The position numbers and the translations under genes were made by a program. The notes beneath the pieces were generated by a model. The model saw only the letters and a program-made list of their open reading frames with translations. It made no database searches and was not told the DNA's origin. From Actinoplanes sp. SE50/110 (GTDB lineage Bacteria; Actinomycetota; Actinomycetes; Mycobacteriales; Micromonosporaceae): a DNA stretch of 64,000 bases. The DNA lies in contig NZ_LT827010.1 in the NCBI RefSeq assembly GCF_900119315.1, positions 3,567,001 to 3,631,000 of the forward strand, read 5' to 3'. Every line of letters begins with the position of its first letter. Position 1 is the stretch's first letter. Positions 1 to 9,350 of the stretch are shown here, in pieces.

Positions 1-192
1 ATCGACCGAGCACGATACACGCATTCATGATCATACGTGCTGCAAGGTCACCTCGAGGACGGGCCTACCCCCGGTCACCGGTCCCGGTGCGCCTCGCCGT
101 CGACGGCGGGAGGGGGATGTCACCGTCTCGAAACCTCATGCCCGGAGGTCTGTTCCCGATGCGACTGCCAGGGTCATCCGGTTCGAGGAGTC

Positions 193-1638
193 ATGGTGTT
201 GCGGTTCGGCCGTCAGGCATGGTCGGTATATCTCGCGTTCTGCGTAGTGGTGATGGCGGCGTGCTTCCTGGTGCCGTGGGAGTCGGTCAAAACGGTCCTG
301 ACCGGGCTACTGGGTGTCTCGGCGGTGGTCGCCACCGCGGTCGGCGTGGCACGTCACCGGCCGGCGACGCGCTGGCCGTGGTACGTGATGGCGGCCGGTT
401 GGCTCTTCTTCGCCGCCGGTGACGTCATCTACTGGGTGCAGAGTTCGGTCCTGGGCCGCGACGTCTTCCCGTCCGTCGCGGATGTCTTCTACCTGGGCTC
501 CTACCCGATGCTCACGGTGGGCCTGCTCGGTCTCGTCCGGGCCCGCCGACCGGGTCGGGACCGGCCCGGCCTGCTGGATGCGCTGGTGCTGTCGACCGGT
601 GCGGCCATGCTGTCGTGGGTGTTCCTGATGGAACCCTACGTTCACGCCACCGATCTCGACGTCCTGGGCCGGGTCGTCTCGCTCGCCTATCCGTCCGCTG
701 ATCTGCTGCTTCTGGCCGTGTTGCTGCGGCTGACCACCGGCCGCGGGGACCGGCAGCCGGCGTTCCGGCTCTTCGTGGCGGCCGGCGCCGCCATGCTCGT
801 CGGCGACGTCGTCTACGGGCTGATGGAGCTCACCATCGGCTACCACGCCGGGGACCCGATCGACGGGGCGTGGATGCTGATGTACGCCTTCGCCGGCGCG
901 GCCGCCCTGCACCCGACGATGGCCGACATGTCACGGCTGTCGCCGCCCACGGCGGAGGGCACCATCGGGGTGGGACGGCTGATCGCGCTGGCCCTGGCCA
1001 GCCTCATGGCGCCGGCGGCACTGATCATCGAGTGGTTCCGCGGCGGCGAGATCGACATCCCGGTCATCGTGTCCGGCTGTGTGGTCCTGTTCCTGCTGGT
1101 CATCGCGCGTCTGCACGGCCTGGTGGTCCTGCTGGCCGAAAGCCTGCGATCGACCGAGGTGCAGGCCACCACCGACCAGCTGACCGGCCTGGCCAACCGC
1201 CGGCGTTTCCACACCTGCTGGCAGCAGTCGCTGACCGGCGAGGTCGGCCCCACCGCGCTGCTCTACATCGACCTCGACGGGTTCAAACCGGTCAACGACA
1301 AGCTGGGCCACGACGCCGGCGACAGCATCCTGCTCGGGGTCGCCGACCGCCTCCGCGGCGTGGTCCGCGCCGCCGACGTGGTCGCCCGCCTCGGCGGCGA
1401 CGAGTTCGCGATCATCCTGCCCTGGACCGACGACGCCACCGCCGGGACCATCGCGCAGCGCATCGTCGAGGACCTGGCGCAGCCGTTCGAGATCTCCGGA
1501 CGCGCGGTGTACATCGGCGCCAGCATCGGCGTCATCACCGCCGCCCGGGGTGACAACCCGAACGCGCAGCTGCGTCGTGCCGACACCGCGATGTACGCCG
1601 CCAAGAACGCGGGGCGAGGCCGGGTACACCACGGCTGA
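193..1638 (+). CDS. Membrane-anchored diguanylate cyclase (GGDEF protein)
   Basis: Predicted to make the second messenger c-di-GMP from two GTP at the inner face of the membrane. The first ~310 residues hold about nine or ten hydrophobic segments. The GGDEF domain follows, beginning near TDQLTGLANRRRF, with an intact GGDEF signature at about residues 401-405 and an RAAD inhibitory-site motif (RxxD) five residues upstream, so product inhibition is expected. The ATG at 193 is only two bases from a GAGGAG ribosome-binding site; GTG 196 or TTG 199 are equally likely starts. The reading frame is open upstream to base 37, but that part is not protein-like. The membrane region resembles that of the GGDEF-EAL protein at 40183. 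The family call is secure; the input signal is unknown. Confidence 0.9.
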   Translation: MVLRFGRQAWSVYLAFCVVVMAACFLVPWESVKTVLTGLLGVSAVVATAVGVARHRPATRWPWYVMAAGWLFFAAGDVIYWVQSSVLGRDVFPSVADVFYLGSYPMLTVGLLGLVRARRPGRDRPGLLDALVLSTGAAMLSWVFLMEPYVHATDLDVLGRVVSLAYPSADLLLLAVLLRLTTGRGDRQPAFRLFVAAGAAMLVGDVVYGLMELTIGYHAGDPIDGAWMLMYAFAGAAALHPTMADMSRLSPPTAEGTIGVGRLIALALASLMAPAALIIEWFRGGEIDIPVIVSGCVVLFLLVIARLHGLVVLLAESLRSTEVQATTDQLTGLANRRRFHTCWQQSLTGEVGPTALLYIDLDGFKPVNDKLGHDAGDSILLGVADRLRGVVRAADVVARLGGDEFAIILPWTDDATAGTIAQRIVEDLAQPFEISGRAVYIGASIGVITAARGDNPNAQLRRADTAMYAAKNAGRGRVHHG

Positions 1639-1700
1639 CCGCTCCGGCGTGCCCGGTGCGGGTGCGGTGCCCGCCGTGGACCTCGCTCGCGACAATGCGG

Positions 1701-2513
1701 TCACGAGAAGTCCTGGCGGTAGTCGCTGAGGGTCAGGCCGAGCACCGACCGGAACTCGTTGGCCAGATGTGCGTGGTCGCTGTAGCCCAGGTCGGCGGCG
1801 ACCGCCGCCAGGTTCGTGCCCGGCTCGGCCCGCAGCCGCTCGGCCGCCTCCTGCAGCCGTCGCCGGCGGATCATCGCGAGCGGGGGCAGCCCGACGTACC
1901 GGGCCGCGAGTCGCTGCAGTGAGCGGGCCGAGATGTTCAGCCGGGCCGTCGCGTCCTGGACCGTGCGGATCGCCGGGTCGGCGTCGATGAGGCCGGCCAT
2001 CGTGTTGGCCAGCAGCGCCTCCGCGTCCGGCGGTGGGATGCGGGCGGCCAGCCAGGCGGTGAAGGCGTCGACCGCGTCCCGGTGCCGCTCCGGCCCGTCG
2101 CCGGCCATCGCGCGGGACACCCCCTCGTGCAGATCGGGAAGATCGATCATCCGGTACGTGTCCCGCAGCGCCGCCGGGTCGGCGACCAGGTGCGGCACCG
2201 CGGCCGGCCGCAGCAGTGCCCCGACCGCCCAGCCGGTGCCGATCAGATCCCGGTGTGAGGCGCGCGTGGTCGGCCCGGACAGGCCGACCCGGTCCTTCTC
2301 GACCACCAGGTTGCAGGCCGGGAAGGCGATCAGCTGCTGGCGGGACGAGCGTCCCGGCTGGATCCGCCACTCCGGGATCCAGAACCAGCGCACCAGGTGC
2401 GCCACCGGTCCGGGCGCGGGCAGCCGGGTGAAGGTCGGCAGCCGCGCCGGGTAGAGGACACCCCGCGGGTGCGGATCCTGTCGCGAATCTTCAAGCGGGT
2501 CGCCGCCGGTCAT
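1701..2513 (-). CDS. AraC-family transcriptional regulator
   Basis: A DNA-binding regulator of about 270 residues. The C-terminal ~90 residues form the AraC/XylS double helix-turn-helix: NISARSLQRLAARYVG for the first helix pair and GYSDHAHLANEFR for the second, close to the family consensus GFSDQSHFSRxFK. The N-terminal ~180 residues are the variable AraC-type sensing domain (motif PACNLVVE). The ATG at 2513 is preferred over one at 2543, which would lie inside the divergent gene. Its start codon is 17 bp from that of the PhnB-like gene on the other strand, so it probably regulates that gene and itself. The ligand cannot be read from sequence. Confidence 0.88.
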   Translation of the reverse strand: MTGGDPLEDSRQDPHPRGVLYPARLPTFTRLPAPGPVAHLVRWFWIPEWRIQPGRSSRQQLIAFPACNLVVEKDRVGLSGPTTRASHRDLIGTGWAVGALLRPAAVPHLVADPAALRDTYRMIDLPDLHEGVSRAMAGDGPERHRDAVDAFTAWLAARIPPPDAEALLANTMAGLIDADPAIRTVQDATARLNISARSLQRLAARYVGLPPLAMIRRRRLQEAAERLRAEPGTNLAAVAADLGYSDHAHLANEFRSVLGLTLSDYRQDFS

Positions 2514-2516
2514 TCC

Positions 2517-2522
2517 TACGAT
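2517..2522 (+). promoter_or_regulatory. Possible -10 element of a leaderless promoter
   Basis: TACGAT matches the actinobacterial -10 consensus TANNNT and ends eight bases before the ATG at 2531, the spacing expected for a leaderless transcript. No Shine-Dalgarno sequence precedes that ATG. No good -35 element is visible. Inference only. Confidence 0.35.
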
Positions 2523-2530
2523 TCTGGACC

Positions 2531-3031
2531 ATGACCGAGACACACTCTGCCGCCGACGGGCAGTACACGACGAACGGCACTCCGCACGGCGCGACCGGCC
2601 TGACCCCGTTCCTGGTCATCCCGGACGCCCGCGGCGCGATCGACTTCTACGTCAAGATCTTCGGAGCGCGGGTGGTCGACGTGACCGAGTTCGGCGGGAC
2701 GGTGGCGCACGCCGTGCTCGACTTCGGTGACGGCCTGCTGCAACTCGGCGAGCCGTCACCGGACTACGGCCTGATCCCGCCGCCCGAGGGGGACCGGGAC
2801 TGTTACTCGATCGGGCGGTACTGCCCGGACGTGGACGCCGTGGTCGCCCGGGCCGAGGCGGCCGGGGCGACCATCCGGGAGGCGCCGGCCACGTTCGTCT
2901 CCGGCGACCGGTTCGCCAGCATTCGCGACCCGTACGGCGTCCGCTGGTCGATCATGACGAGGGTCGAGGACCTGTCCGAGCAGGAGAGCGCCCGCCGGGT
3001 CGCCGAGTGGGCGGCCAAGCAGGGCTCCTAG
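2531..3031 (+). CDS. VOC-superfamily (PhnB/glyoxalase-like) protein
   Basis: A 166-residue protein of the vicinal-oxygen-chelate fold. After ~22 non-conserved residues comes GLTPFLVIPDARGAIDFYVK, the first beta-alpha-beta module, and later RDPYGVRWSIMTRVEDLS, the typical PhnB-type ending. Such proteins act as metal-dependent isomerases or dioxygenases, or as antibiotic-binding proteins; the reaction here is unknown. It is divergent from an AraC-type regulator, with 17 bp between the start codons, which suggests induction by a small molecule. Its 3' end overlaps the convergent antiporter gene by four bases. Confidence 0.85.
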   Translation: MTETHSAADGQYTTNGTPHGATGLTPFLVIPDARGAIDFYVKIFGARVVDVTEFGGTVAHAVLDFGDGLLQLGEPSPDYGLIPPPEGDRDCYSIGRYCPDVDAVVARAEAAGATIREAPATFVSGDRFASIRDPYGVRWSIMTRVEDLSEQESARRVAEWAAKQGS

Positions 3032-4104
3032 CCCCACCAGAAGGTGGTCGCGATGATCGCGTAGAGGGCGATCAGGGTGGCGCCTTCCAGCCAGTTCGAC
3101 TCCCCGTCGAAGACGATGAAGGCGGTCGCGAGCACGGCCACCGCGACCGCCATCACCAGCAGCGGGGCGAAGACCAGGGTCAGCGTCGTCGCGGTGAACA
3201 GGCTCAGCAGCACCAGTGCCGGGGCCAGCACCAACGCCACCTGCAGCGGGCTCTGGATGATCACGGCCATCGCGAAGTCGGCCTGGTTGCGGTAGGCCAG
3301 CTGGATGCCGATCACGTTCTCGATCGCGTTGCCGGCGATCGCCACGATGACCAGGCCGGCGAACGCCTGCGAGACACCCAGCGAGGTGATCGCCGGTTCC
3401 AGCGCGGCGACGAACCAGTCGGAGACCAGCGCGGCGGCGACGCTCGACCCGGTGAGCATGGTCAGCGCCAGCCACAGCGGCCAGTGCGGGCCCGCGTGCT
3501 CGGCCGGTTGCGGCGCGGACGGCTCGGCCACCGGGCTGCGCTTGAGCGCCGACGGCAGCGAGAGCAGGAACACGCCCAGCAGCACGACCGAGACGACCAG
3601 CGACAGTGCCTTCTCGTGCCCGGCGGCCGGCGCGTGCACGTACTGCGCCAGGCTGGGCATCACCAGGGCGGCGGTGGCCAGCACCATCAGCACGGTCGAG
3701 GTGCGGGCCCGGTCCGAGTCGAACCGCTGCGTCCCGTGCTTGACCCCGCCGACCACGAACGCCAGGCCGAGCACCAGCAGGATGTTCGACAGGATCGACC
3801 CGATGATCGCCGCCTGGACCACCGCGAGCAGCCCGGCCTGCAGGGCGAAGAAGCCGATGAACAGCTCCGGCAGGTTGCCCAGCGCGCTTTGCAGCACCCC
3901 GGTCGCGCCCGGCCCGAACCGGTCGCCGAGCTGCTCCACACTGCGCCCGACCAGCGAGGCGAGCAGCGCCACGGCGACGCCGGCGACCACGAACGCCAGT
4001 ACCGCCGTGGCACCGCTGTAGTGCAGAACCCCGGCGGCGGCGACGGCGACCACGCCGGCGCCCAGCACCACAAGGTCCGATTTGCTGAGTACGCGTCCCG
4101 TCAT
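3028..4104 (-). CDS. Ca2+/H+ antiporter (CaCA superfamily, Cax/ChaA type)
   Basis: An integral membrane cation/proton exchanger of 358 residues with about eleven hydrophobic segments. Both conserved alpha-repeats are visible: GNLPELFIGFFAL with GSILSNILLVLG in the first half and AIAGNAIENVIGIQLAYRNQ in the second. The acidic residues in GNLPE and GNAIE are the family's cation-binding residues. The ATG at 4104 (MTGRVLSKSD) is chosen because the upstream extension to 4239 is Gly/Pro/Arg-rich and unlike the family. Expected role: export of Ca2+ or related cations driven by the proton gradient. It is monocistronic, convergent with the PhnB-like gene. Confidence 0.9.
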   Translation of the reverse strand: MTGRVLSKSDLVVLGAGVVAVAAAGVLHYSGATAVLAFVVAGVAVALLASLVGRSVEQLGDRFGPGATGVLQSALGNLPELFIGFFALQAGLLAVVQAAIIGSILSNILLVLGLAFVVGGVKHGTQRFDSDRARTSTVLMVLATAALVMPSLAQYVHAPAAGHEKALSLVVSVVLLGVFLLSLPSALKRSPVAEPSAPQPAEHAGPHWPLWLALTMLTGSSVAAALVSDWFVAALEPAITSLGVSQAFAGLVIVAIAGNAIENVIGIQLAYRNQADFAMAVIIQSPLQVALVLAPALVLLSLFTATTLTLVFAPLLVMAVAVAVLATAFIVFDGESNWLEGATLIALYAIIATTFWWG

Positions 4105-4259
4105 GCCGGAAATGATCGCAGAACCGGGTCCCTCCCGCTGGGAGGGCCCTGTGCTTTCGCTGAACGTGGTGAGGGCGCCGTCCGGACCGTCGCGTGGACC
4201 GCGTGGCTGTCCCGGTCCACCACCGACATCCTCCCGCAACGGCAGGACATCGACTCCGG

Positions 4260-4583
4260 TCAGCTCGCGGCCCGGTGCAGCCCGTCGCGCCCCACCCGCA
4301 GCCGCACCACCCCGTCCTCGAGGGCGACGATCTGGTCGCCGCCCGCGTACGTGTCGTTGGACAGTGCCCCGGTCCCGTCGATCCGCAGATACCCGGAGCC
4401 CATCAGCGCCTCGGCGACCCCGGCCACCGTGTCCGGCCGGACCGGCGTGCCCGGCGGCTGCACCGCGCTCACCTTGCCGACCTCGTCCCCGGCGGCGTCG
4501 ACCACCAGCATGCCGGTGGCGGCCCGGGCGATCGGCGCGGTCTCGGTGGGCGGCACGGTTGCGTACTGTTCAGATGGCTGCAT
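4260..4583 (-). CDS. Small PRC-barrel-like protein
   Basis: A soluble protein of about 107 residues. The segment GMLVVDAAGDEVGKVSAV followed by GYLRIDG and GGDQIVALEDGVVRL has the alternating strand pattern of PRC-barrel proteins, small beta-barrels seen in RNA-processing and photosynthetic-centre proteins. No catalytic motif is visible. The ATG at 4583 is chosen; an alternative ATG lies at 4595 behind a GGTGGGG stretch. It is transcribed away from the adjacent flavin monooxygenase, leaving about 48 bp for two promoters. Family call moderate, function unknown. Confidence 0.7.
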   Translation of the reverse strand: MQPSEQYATVPPTETAPIARAATGMLVVDAAGDEVGKVSAVQPPGTPVRPDTVAGVAEALMGSGYLRIDGTGALSNDTYAGGDQIVALEDGVVRLRVGRDGLHRAAS

Positions 4584-4631
4584 GGCAGCGGACATTCCCC
4601 ACCGGAACAGAGCCAAAACAGGAGGGCAACG

Positions 4632-5831
4632 ATGAGCGGCGCCAGAGTGCTGGTGACGGGGGCGAGCATCGCGGGGCCGGCCCTGGCCCACTGGCTGCAC
4701 CGGCGGGGAGCCGAGGTGACCGTCGTGGAGCGGGCCCCCGGGCTGCGGCCCGGCGGGCAGGCGGTGGACGCGCGCGGGGTGGCCCGGGACGTCATCGCGC
4801 GGATGGGGCTGGCCGCGGCGGTGCGCGCGGCGTGCACCGACACCGCCGGCGCGCACACCGTGGACGCGGACGGGCAGGTGCTGGCGACCTTCCGCGCCGA
4901 CGACGACGGCGGCGACGGGTTCATCGCGGACATCGAGATCCTGCGCGGAGACCTGTCCCGGGTGCTCTACGACGACACCCGCGACGGCGTCGACTACGTC
5001 TTCGGTGACCGGATCGCCGAGCTCACCCAGGACGCCGACGGCGTCGACGTGGTCTTCGCGGGCGGTGACCGGCGGCGTTTCGACCTGGTCGTCGGCGCCG
5101 ACGGGCTGCACTCGTCGCTGCGCGCGACGGTTTTCGGGCCGCACCAGCGGTTCCTGCGCCACCTCGGGCACGTGCTGGCCTTCTACAGTGTGCCCAACGA
5201 GTTCGGCCTGGACCGCTGGCTGCTGGAGTATCAGGACCGGGAGTCCGGGCGCTCGGCCCTGCTGCGCCCCATCCAGGACGCCACCCGGGCGATGGCGCTG
5301 TTCTCCTTCCCGGCCGCCGACTTCGCGGTCGACCACCGGGACGTCGCCGCCCAGAAGAGCCTGCTGCGCGAGCGGATGACCGGCCTGGGCTGGCACACCC
5401 CGGCAATGCTCGCGCATCTGGACGACACTCCGGACTTCTACCTCGACCAGGTCGCCCAGGTGGTGATGGACAGCTGGTCCCACGGCCGGGTCGGGCTGCT
5501 CGGCGACGCGGCGTTCAGCTCCTCGCCGATGTCCGGGCAGGGCACCGGGCTGGCCCTGGTCGGCGCCTACGTGCTGGCCGGTGAGCTGGCCGCGGCCGGC
5601 TGGGACCCGGCCACCGGGTTCGCCCGCTACGAGACCCGGATGCGGCCGTTCGTCGAGGCCAACCAGGAGATCGGCCGGCTGAATGCGCGCAGCCGCGACC
5701 TTCCCGGCCCGGACACCACCGCACTCCCGGACTTCACCGGCGACTGGTTCGCCGACCTGGCCGCCCGCGCCATCAACGGCATCGACCTGCCCGACTACGC
5801 GGAGACGCCGGACGTCGCGCGGCGCTCCTGA
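4632..5831 (+). CDS. FAD-dependent monooxygenase (group A, PHBH fold)
   Basis: A 399-residue flavoprotein hydroxylase. The N-terminal dinucleotide-binding motif VTGASIAGPALAHWL leads to the acidic end of strand two (VTVVERAP). The C-terminal FAD motif GLLGDAAFSSSPMSGQGTGL holds the conserved GD that contacts the ribityl chain. Such enzymes use NAD(P)H and O2 to hydroxylate aromatic or polyketide substrates, or to inactivate drugs (TetX-like members). The ATG at 4632 is fixed by a strong AGGAGG site (4619-4625). Nothing nearby looks like a biosynthetic cluster, so the substrate is unknown; degradation or detoxification is plausible. Confidence 0.9.
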   Translation: MSGARVLVTGASIAGPALAHWLHRRGAEVTVVERAPGLRPGGQAVDARGVARDVIARMGLAAAVRAACTDTAGAHTVDADGQVLATFRADDDGGDGFIADIEILRGDLSRVLYDDTRDGVDYVFGDRIAELTQDADGVDVVFAGGDRRRFDLVVGADGLHSSLRATVFGPHQRFLRHLGHVLAFYSVPNEFGLDRWLLEYQDRESGRSALLRPIQDATRAMALFSFPAADFAVDHRDVAAQKSLLRERMTGLGWHTPAMLAHLDDTPDFYLDQVAQVVMDSWSHGRVGLLGDAAFSSSPMSGQGTGLALVGAYVLAGELAAAGWDPATGFARYETRMRPFVEANQEIGRLNARSRDLPGPDTTALPDFTGDWFADLAARAINGIDLPDYAETPDVARRS

Positions 5832-5845
5832 TCCCCGGCGCGGCC

Positions 5846-5929
5846 GGTCACGGCCGGGCGGTCACGGCCGGGCGGTCACGGCCGGGCGGTCACGGCCGGG
5901 CGGTCACGGCCGGGCGGTCACGGCCGGGC
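5846..5929. repeat. Six perfect tandem copies of a 14-bp unit
   Basis: The unit GGTCACGGCCGGGC is repeated six times without mismatch, starting at 5846, 5860, 5874, 5888, 5902 and 5916. It fills the gap between the convergent monooxygenase and lysX genes. The last copies run into the 3' end of lysX: the TCA at 5918 supplies its stop codon on the minus strand, so the last LysX residues are encoded in the repeat. Each unit contains the palindrome GGCC. The length is expected to vary between strains. Confidence 0.95.
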
Positions 5930-8900
5930 CTGGCGATGGAACGGGAAGGCGAGGGTGGCCCGGATGGCGGTGCCGGTGAGGAGCATGACCAGCCGGTCGA
6001 CGCCCAGCCCGAGGCCGCCGGTCGGGGGCATCGCGTACTCCAGGGCGGTCAGGAACGACTCGTCGATCTGCATCGCCTCCGGGTCGCCGGCCGCCGCCTT
6101 CAGGGACTGGGCGGTGAGCCGGTCCCGCTGGTCGATCGGGTCGACCAGCTCGGAGTACGCCGTGCCCAGCTCCATGCCGAAGGCCACCAGATCCCAGCGT
6201 TCGGCCAGCCGCGGATCCCCGCGGTGGGTGCGGGTCAGCGGTGAGGTCTCCAGCGGGAAGTCGGTGTAGAAGGTCGGGTACGTCGTCTGCTTCTCGACGA
6301 GCGCATCGTAGAGCTCGACGACCAGCTCACCCGCCGTCGCGTCGGCTTTCGCGTGGACGCCGTGCCGGGCGCACACCTGGCGTACCTCGTCGACCGGCGT
6401 GTCGGCGGTCAGGCTGGCGCCGGCCGCCTTGCTGACCGCCTCGTGGACGGTCAGCACCGGCCACGGCTCACCCAGGTCGACCGGGCCCTCCGGGCGCAGG
6501 GCCACCGGCCGGCCGTGCACGGCGGTGGCGACTTCGAGGATCAGCTCGCGGGTCAGGTGCCGCATCGTGTGGTAGTCCGCATACGCCTGATAGGCCTCCA
6601 ACGACGTGAACTCCGGGTTGTGCGTGGCGTCCGCGCCCTCGTTGCGGAAGTTGCGGTTGAGCTCGAAGACCTTCTCCATGCCGGCCACGCACAGGCGTTT
6701 GAGGTACAGCTCGGGGGCGATCCGCAGATAGAGTTCCATGTCGTACGCGTTGATGTGGGTCCGGAACGGACGGGCCGACGCGCCGCCGTGCACGGCCTGC
6801 AGCATCGGCGTCTCCACCTCGGTGAAACCGCGTACGGCGAAAGCCTGGCGCAACGCCCGGACCGCGGCGCTGCGGTGCCGCAGCACCTGCATCGCGTCCG
6901 GGTTGACCAGCAGGTCGAGGTATCGCTGGCCGAGCCGGGCCTCCGGGTCGGTGAAGCCGGCGTGCACGTCGGGCAGCGGGCGCAGGCATTTCGCGGCCAT
7001 CACCCACGTGTCGGCCAGGACGGAGAGTTCGCCGCTGCGGGAGCTGCCGATCGCGCCGGTGACGCTGACGTGGTCGCCGAGGTCGACGGTCCGCCGCCAC
7101 CGCAGGCGCTCCTGGTCCGGGGTGCGGTCGGCGGTGAGCATCGCCTGCAGCGTGGCGTCACCCTCCTGCAGCACGGCGAAGAGCACGCCGCCGAGGTCAC
7201 GCAGGGCGCGGACCCGGCCGGTCACCGACACCCCGGTGCCGGCCGGCAGCGTGCGGGCCTCGGCGAGCGTCACGGTGCGCGGGACCGTGACCGGGTACGC
7301 CTCGGCCAGGCGGGCCCGCTTGTCCAGGCGGGCGCGCTGCTGCTGGCTGAGCCGGCGCAGCGGGACGGCCGGGCGCAGCAACTGGTCCTCCTGGTCGCGG
7401 ATCTGCTGCAGGAAGGCCGGGTCGGCGTCCAGGGCCGTGGCGGCGGGGGAGAGCGAGGGCAGGAACCCCTCGGCAATGCCGGCGGCGAGCACCGCCCGGC
7501 TCAGGGTGAGCGACGAGTCGAAGCAGAGGAACCGGGGCAGCCAGTTCGGCAGGTATTTGGCGTTGGCCCGGTACAGCGACTCCAGCTGCCAGAACCGGGA
7601 AGCGACCGACAGCACCGCGTCCGACAGCCGGGTGACCGGACCGGCGCCGACCATGTCGGCCGAGCTGAACACCGAGCGGAACATGGCGAAGTTCAGCGAG
7701 ATCCGGCGTACGCCCAGGTCCGGGCACGCTTCGACGAGGACCGCCACCATGAACTCGGTGAGCCCGTTCTCGGCCTGCCGGTCGGCGCGCATCAGGTCGA
7801 GCGACAGGCCGCGCACCCCCCACGGCGCGAACGTGAGCACCCCGCGGACCCGGCCCTGTGGGTCGTGGGCGGTGACCACCACGCAGCGGCCGTCCGCCGG
7901 GTCGCCGAACCGGCCGAGCGCCATCGAGAAGCCGCGCTCGGAGCCGTCGCCGCGCCACGCCGCGGCCAGCCGGTCCAGCTCGGCGAGCTCGTCGGCGCCG
8001 ATCGCCGCCTGGCGGCGGACCTGCCCGGTGTAGCCGGCGGCGCGCACCCGGGTGACCGCCCGCCGCACCGGGCGCATCGCCCGGCTCTGCAGGTCGAAGC
8101 CGCTCACCTCGAGGATCGCCTCGTCGCCGATGCTCAACGCCTTCAAACCCGACTCGACGTACGCGTTGGCCCCCGCCTCGCTCGCCGAGAGCGCCGCCGT
8201 GAACCAGCCGTGCCGGTGCGCCTCGGCCCGCCACGCCCCGATCGCGGCCGGCCACGAGCCGACGTGCCCGATCGGGTCGGCGCTGGCCAGGCTGACCGCG
8301 GCGACCACCCGGTAGGTGACCGCGGCCCGCCCGTCCGGGGAGAAGATCACTGATTTGTCCCGGCGGGTGGCGAAGTAGCCCAGCGAGTCCCGATCCCCGC
8401 TCTCCAGGATCAGCCGGCGCAGCTGGAGCTCGGCTTCCGCGGTCAGATACTGCTGGGAGCGGGCCGAGCGCAGGAAGACGGCGACCGTGCCGAGCAGCAC
8501 CAGCGCGGACACCGTCGACGCGGCCACCGACACCCAGTGGTGCCCGTGATGCCCGTGCAGGCCGGCGTTGTCGCCGGCGGCGCTGAGGCCGAGCGCCGAG
8601 CGGTTGGCCCAGATCACCCGCTCGCCCATGCCGTGCAGCGAGTCGGGGAACAACCAGGTCAGGCTGAAGGCCAGACTCCAGGCGGCGGCGAGGCCGGCGA
8701 CCAGCAGGATCAGCGCGGTGCGCCGGGAGGCGTGCGCCAGCCGGGCCGGGAAGGCGCGCCGGGCCCGCCAGACCAGCACCGTCACCACCAGGCCGATCGG
8801 CACGGCCACGGCGGTCAGCACGATCTCGGTGCGGGACAGGTCCAGGTCGGCCTGCTCGGGCTGATCCCAGTAGGCGAGGCCGACCAGCGCGGTGATCGTG

Positions 8901-9178
8901 TCCAGCACGGTGGCGCAGATCTGGTAGATCAGCAGCAGGATGAACGCGGCCCGCAGCCGGCGGCGCAGCGCGCTGCCCAGCAGCAGCAGCGCGGCGGCGA
9001 TGAACAGGTTCGGCTCGGCCGGGACGTTGAGCAGGCTGAACGCGTAGTCGACGGTCCAGGTCCAGGAGAACATCCGCAGCGGGAAGCTGAGCAGCACCCA
9101 GATGCCGGCCAGGGTGACGATCCGGCCGGGCCAGATCGCGAACTTTTCCTGCCGGGCGCTCAGGCCCTCGACGCTCAC
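5918..9178 (-). CDS. lysX: LysX: lysylphosphatidylglycerol synthase fused to lysyl-tRNA synthetase
   Basis: A bifunctional enzyme of about 1086 residues, close to mycobacterial LysX (~1170). It charges tRNA-Lys and transfers lysine to phosphatidylglycerol, making the membrane less anionic and more resistant to cationic peptides. Residues ~1-240 are membrane helices. A DUF2156 transferase domain starts near DSLGYFATRRDKSVIF (~264). An OB-fold anticodon domain follows. The class II synthetase core has motif 2 FRNEGADATHNPEFTS (~840) and motif 3 GLGLGVDRLVMLL (~1058). GTG 9178 (VSVEGLSARQEKF) or the adjacent GTG 9181 is the start; the longer frame upstream runs antisense into the PAP2 gene. A housekeeping lysS is expected elsewhere. 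Confidence 0.93.
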   Translation of the reverse strand: MSVEGLSARQEKFAIWPGRIVTLAGIWVLLSFPLRMFSWTWTVDYAFSLLNVPAEPNLFIAAALLLLGSALRRRLRAAFILLLIYQICATVLDTITALVGLAYWDQPEQADLDLSRTEIVLTAVAVPIGLVVTVLVWRARRAFPARLAHASRRTALILLVAGLAAAWSLAFSLTWLFPDSLHGMGERVIWANRSALGLSAAGDNAGLHGHHGHHWVSVAASTVSALVLLGTVAVFLRSARSQQYLTAEAELQLRRLILESGDRDSLGYFATRRDKSVIFSPDGRAAVTYRVVAAVSLASADPIGHVGSWPAAIGAWRAEAHRHGWFTAALSASEAGANAYVESGLKALSIGDEAILEVSGFDLQSRAMRPVRRAVTRVRAAGYTGQVRRQAAIGADELAELDRLAAAWRGDGSERGFSMALGRFGDPADGRCVVVTAHDPQGRVRGVLTFAPWGVRGLSLDLMRADRQAENGLTEFMVAVLVEACPDLGVRRISLNFAMFRSVFSSADMVGAGPVTRLSDAVLSVASRFWQLESLYRANAKYLPNWLPRFLCFDSSLTLSRAVLAAGIAEGFLPSLSPAATALDADPAFLQQIRDQEDQLLRPAVPLRRLSQQQRARLDKRARLAEAYPVTVPRTVTLAEARTLPAGTGVSVTGRVRALRDLGGVLFAVLQEGDATLQAMLTADRTPDQERLRWRRTVDLGDHVSVTGAIGSSRSGELSVLADTWVMAAKCLRPLPDVHAGFTDPEARLGQRYLDLLVNPDAMQVLRHRSAAVRALRQAFAVRGFTEVETPMLQAVHGGASARPFRTHINAYDMELYLRIAPELYLKRLCVAGMEKVFELNRNFRNEGADATHNPEFTSLEAYQAYADYHTMRHLTRELILEVATAVHGRPVALRPEGPVDLGEPWPVLTVHEAVSKAAGASLTADTPVDEVRQVCARHGVHAKADATAGELVVELYDALVEKQTTYPTFYTDFPLETSPLTRTHRGDPRLAERWDLVAFGMELGTAYSELVDPIDQRDRLTAQSLKAAAGDPEAMQIDESFLTALEYAMPPTGGLGLGVDRLVMLLTGTAIRATLAFPFHRQARP

Positions 9179-9350
9179 CACGGCGTTGACGTTAGTCAGT
9201 CGGGCCGGTCGCCGCTCAGTGGGCCCGTCGCCCGTGCCGGACTCCGCTAGGATGACCGACCTCGTGGCGATGGCCCGGGACCGCAGGCGGCTCCCGGGGA
9301 AATCTCGACGACAAGGTACCCAACAACGGGAAAATGGCAGCCGGTAAACC

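Noticed and set aside
1..192. Possible gene end or leader at the window start
   Set aside because: No frame shows protein-like composition or a family motif; it is probably the 5' region of the GGDEF gene.
3007..4635. 542-codon plus-strand frame opposite the antiporter
   Set aside because: Translation is a Gln/Arg/His/Asp-rich shadow; the antiporter motifs on the minus strand are unambiguous.
5846..5929. CRISPR-like array
   Set aside because: The 14-bp units are directly adjacent with no spacers, and no cas genes are nearby.
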